Assembly: GCA_021159525.1 (NCBI GenBank)
Contig: JAGHEC010000169.1
Location: forward strand, 1 to 6,126
From: Deltaproteobacteria bacterium
GTDB taxonomy: Bacteria > Desulfobacterota > DSM-4660 > Desulfatiglandales > Desulfatiglandaceae
Length of the DNA: 6,126 bases
Reading direction: 5' to 3'
Made by a program: the position numbers and the translations under genes. The stretch's first letter is position 1. Each line of letters begins with the position of its first letter. Shown here piece by piece: positions 5,746-6,126 of the stretch. The notes beneath the pieces were generated by a model. The model was not told the origin of the DNA, did not search any database, and worked only from the letters and a program-made list of their open reading frames with translations.

Positions 5746-5853
5746 TTGCCGGACTGGATCTGTCCGGCCTCGTTTCCGCCGGTGACCGCAGTGGATTTTT
5801 TTGAAAACGGCAAGATCATTGCCGGTCCCGACCGCGGCATCCTGATTGTGTAA
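5746..5853 (+). CDS. Possible 35-codon small reading frame after the carbonic anhydrase
   Basis: A TTG start seven bases after an AGGAGGT that overlaps the carbonic-anhydrase stop would give 35 residues, ending DFFENGKIIAGPDRGILIV. It is in the same frame as the carbonic anhydrase, whose TAG is followed by 39 stop-free codons. The last 20 codons have gene-like codon choice and the peptide looks like a protein C-terminus, so it may be a small protein or the remnant of a lost gene. I do not recognise it. Its stop codon sits inside the first bases of the right element. A hairpin (5748-5768) covers its beginning. Chance is a real alternative for a frame this short. Confidence 0.25.
   Translation: MPDWICPASFPPVTAVDFFENGKIIAGPDRGILIV
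5748..5768 (+). terminator. Hairpin 15 bases after the carbonic anhydrase stop
   Basis: A perfect 7-bp GC-rich stem GCCGGAC/GTCCGGC with a 7-base loop lies just downstream of the last clear gene. Only CTCGTTT follows rather than a real T-run, so it may stabilise the 3' end or be a weak terminator. Confidence 0.35.
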
Positions 5854-5948
5854 CCGTTCACGCGTGATTTTTCGTCAAATTGTAACAGCTCAATAAATGG
5901 GGGCAGAAGGGTTTTTCTGACGCGACTGCCGGGAGGGCGCCGTCTCTT
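5850..5948 (-). repeat. Right copy of the dispersed element, inverted relative to 152-269
   Basis: The reverse complement of this 99-base stretch matches 152-269 at about 93 of 99 aligned positions, lacking the 18-base insertion seen on the left. It begins inside the stop codon of the possible small frame (GTGTAAC) and ends at GTCTCTT. It contains a perfect 10-bp palindrome TCACGCGTGA (5859-5868) and a small CAGAA/TTCTG hairpin (5904-5919). Together with the left copy it brackets all six genes. I take it as a non-coding dispersed repeat. It is not a typical transposon end, since target-site duplications and a transposase are not visible. Confidence 0.9.
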
Positions 5949-6126
5949 TGTGACTTATCAGTGGGGAAAGCCGCAGCTCGACGAAGTGGAGAATGCCAGA
6001 GGGGCAAGCCTGCCCGCCATTGCCTTGTTACCCATGTTACTTCCTTCTGCCATCGCAGATCCACGGGACGAAAGTCTTGGCAAGAACGCTCAATTGGCCT
6101 TGGCAGGCGGGTGTCCCCCGCAGATA
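5949..6126. other. Right flank with no recognisable gene
   Basis: No ribosome site with a convincing frame is seen here. A 68-codon minus-strand frame (5858-6064) runs from this flank into the repeat, and a + strand frame stays open to the window edge; neither peptide is recognisable. A GCGGG/CCCGC hairpin lies at 6107-6121. The sequence does not resemble the left flank (1-151). It could be the tail of a larger mobile or repeated sequence extending past the window, but nothing here proves it. Confidence 0.4.

Noticed and set aside
152..5948. Classic composite transposon
   Set aside because: No transposase gene lies between or within the elements, the elements have no terminal inverted repeats, and no target-site duplication is visible at the outer edges.
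5858..6064. 68-codon minus-strand frame at the right edge
   Set aside because: Its C-terminal half is the dispersed element, giving the same spurious peptide end as on the left; the rest is not recognisable.

Overview
The window carries six co-oriented protein genes on the + strand. They make up a two-component / phosphorelay signalling cluster (five genes) followed by a beta-class carbonic anhydrase. The host looks like a Desulfobacterota (deltaproteobacterial), probably sulfate-reducing, bacterium. That assignment is inferred from moderately high GC (judged by eye), strong AGGAGG ribosome sites, a sensor kinase with a Cache-like periplasmic domain, and a cytidylate-kinase-like/BON protein of a type I associate with that group. 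No sequence search was possible.

Layout. Positions 1-367 contain no gene: a 48-bp tandem repeat with hairpins (3-126), a 118-bp element (152-269) and a short leader with a 6-bp inverted repeat (311-332). Then come a kinase-like + BON-like + receiver fusion (368-1612), a membrane sensor histidine kinase (1613-3346), a stand-alone receiver (3343-3711), a small soluble protein with an intact histidine-kinase H-box but an eroded ATPase domain (3723-4388), a second receiver with a short tail (4521-4964), and the carbonic anhydrase (5125-5733). The first three genes abut or overlap and are surely one transcript; the fourth follows after 11 bases. Gaps of 132 and 160 bases before the last two genes contain hairpins and may divide the transcript. 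After the carbonic anhydrase there is a possible 35-codon reading frame, then a second copy of the flanking element (5850-5948) in inverted orientation, then 178 bases with no recognised gene.

How the genes may work together (inference). The membrane kinase would sense a ligand outside the inner membrane and phosphorylate one or more of the three receivers. The small H-box protein resembles a histidine phosphotransfer protein made from a degenerate histidine kinase, so a His-Asp-His-Asp relay is possible. None of the three receiver proteins has a recognisable DNA-binding or cyclic-di-GMP output domain. The output is therefore either protein-protein signalling, the kinase-like domain of the first gene, or something outside the window. 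The carbonic anhydrase at the end suggests, without proving, a link to CO2/bicarbonate.

Most unusual are the nearly identical inverted elements bounding the whole cluster (about 94% identity over 99 aligned bases), with a decayed third copy inside it; the kinase-like/BON/receiver fusion; and the H-box protein without a working ATPase site.
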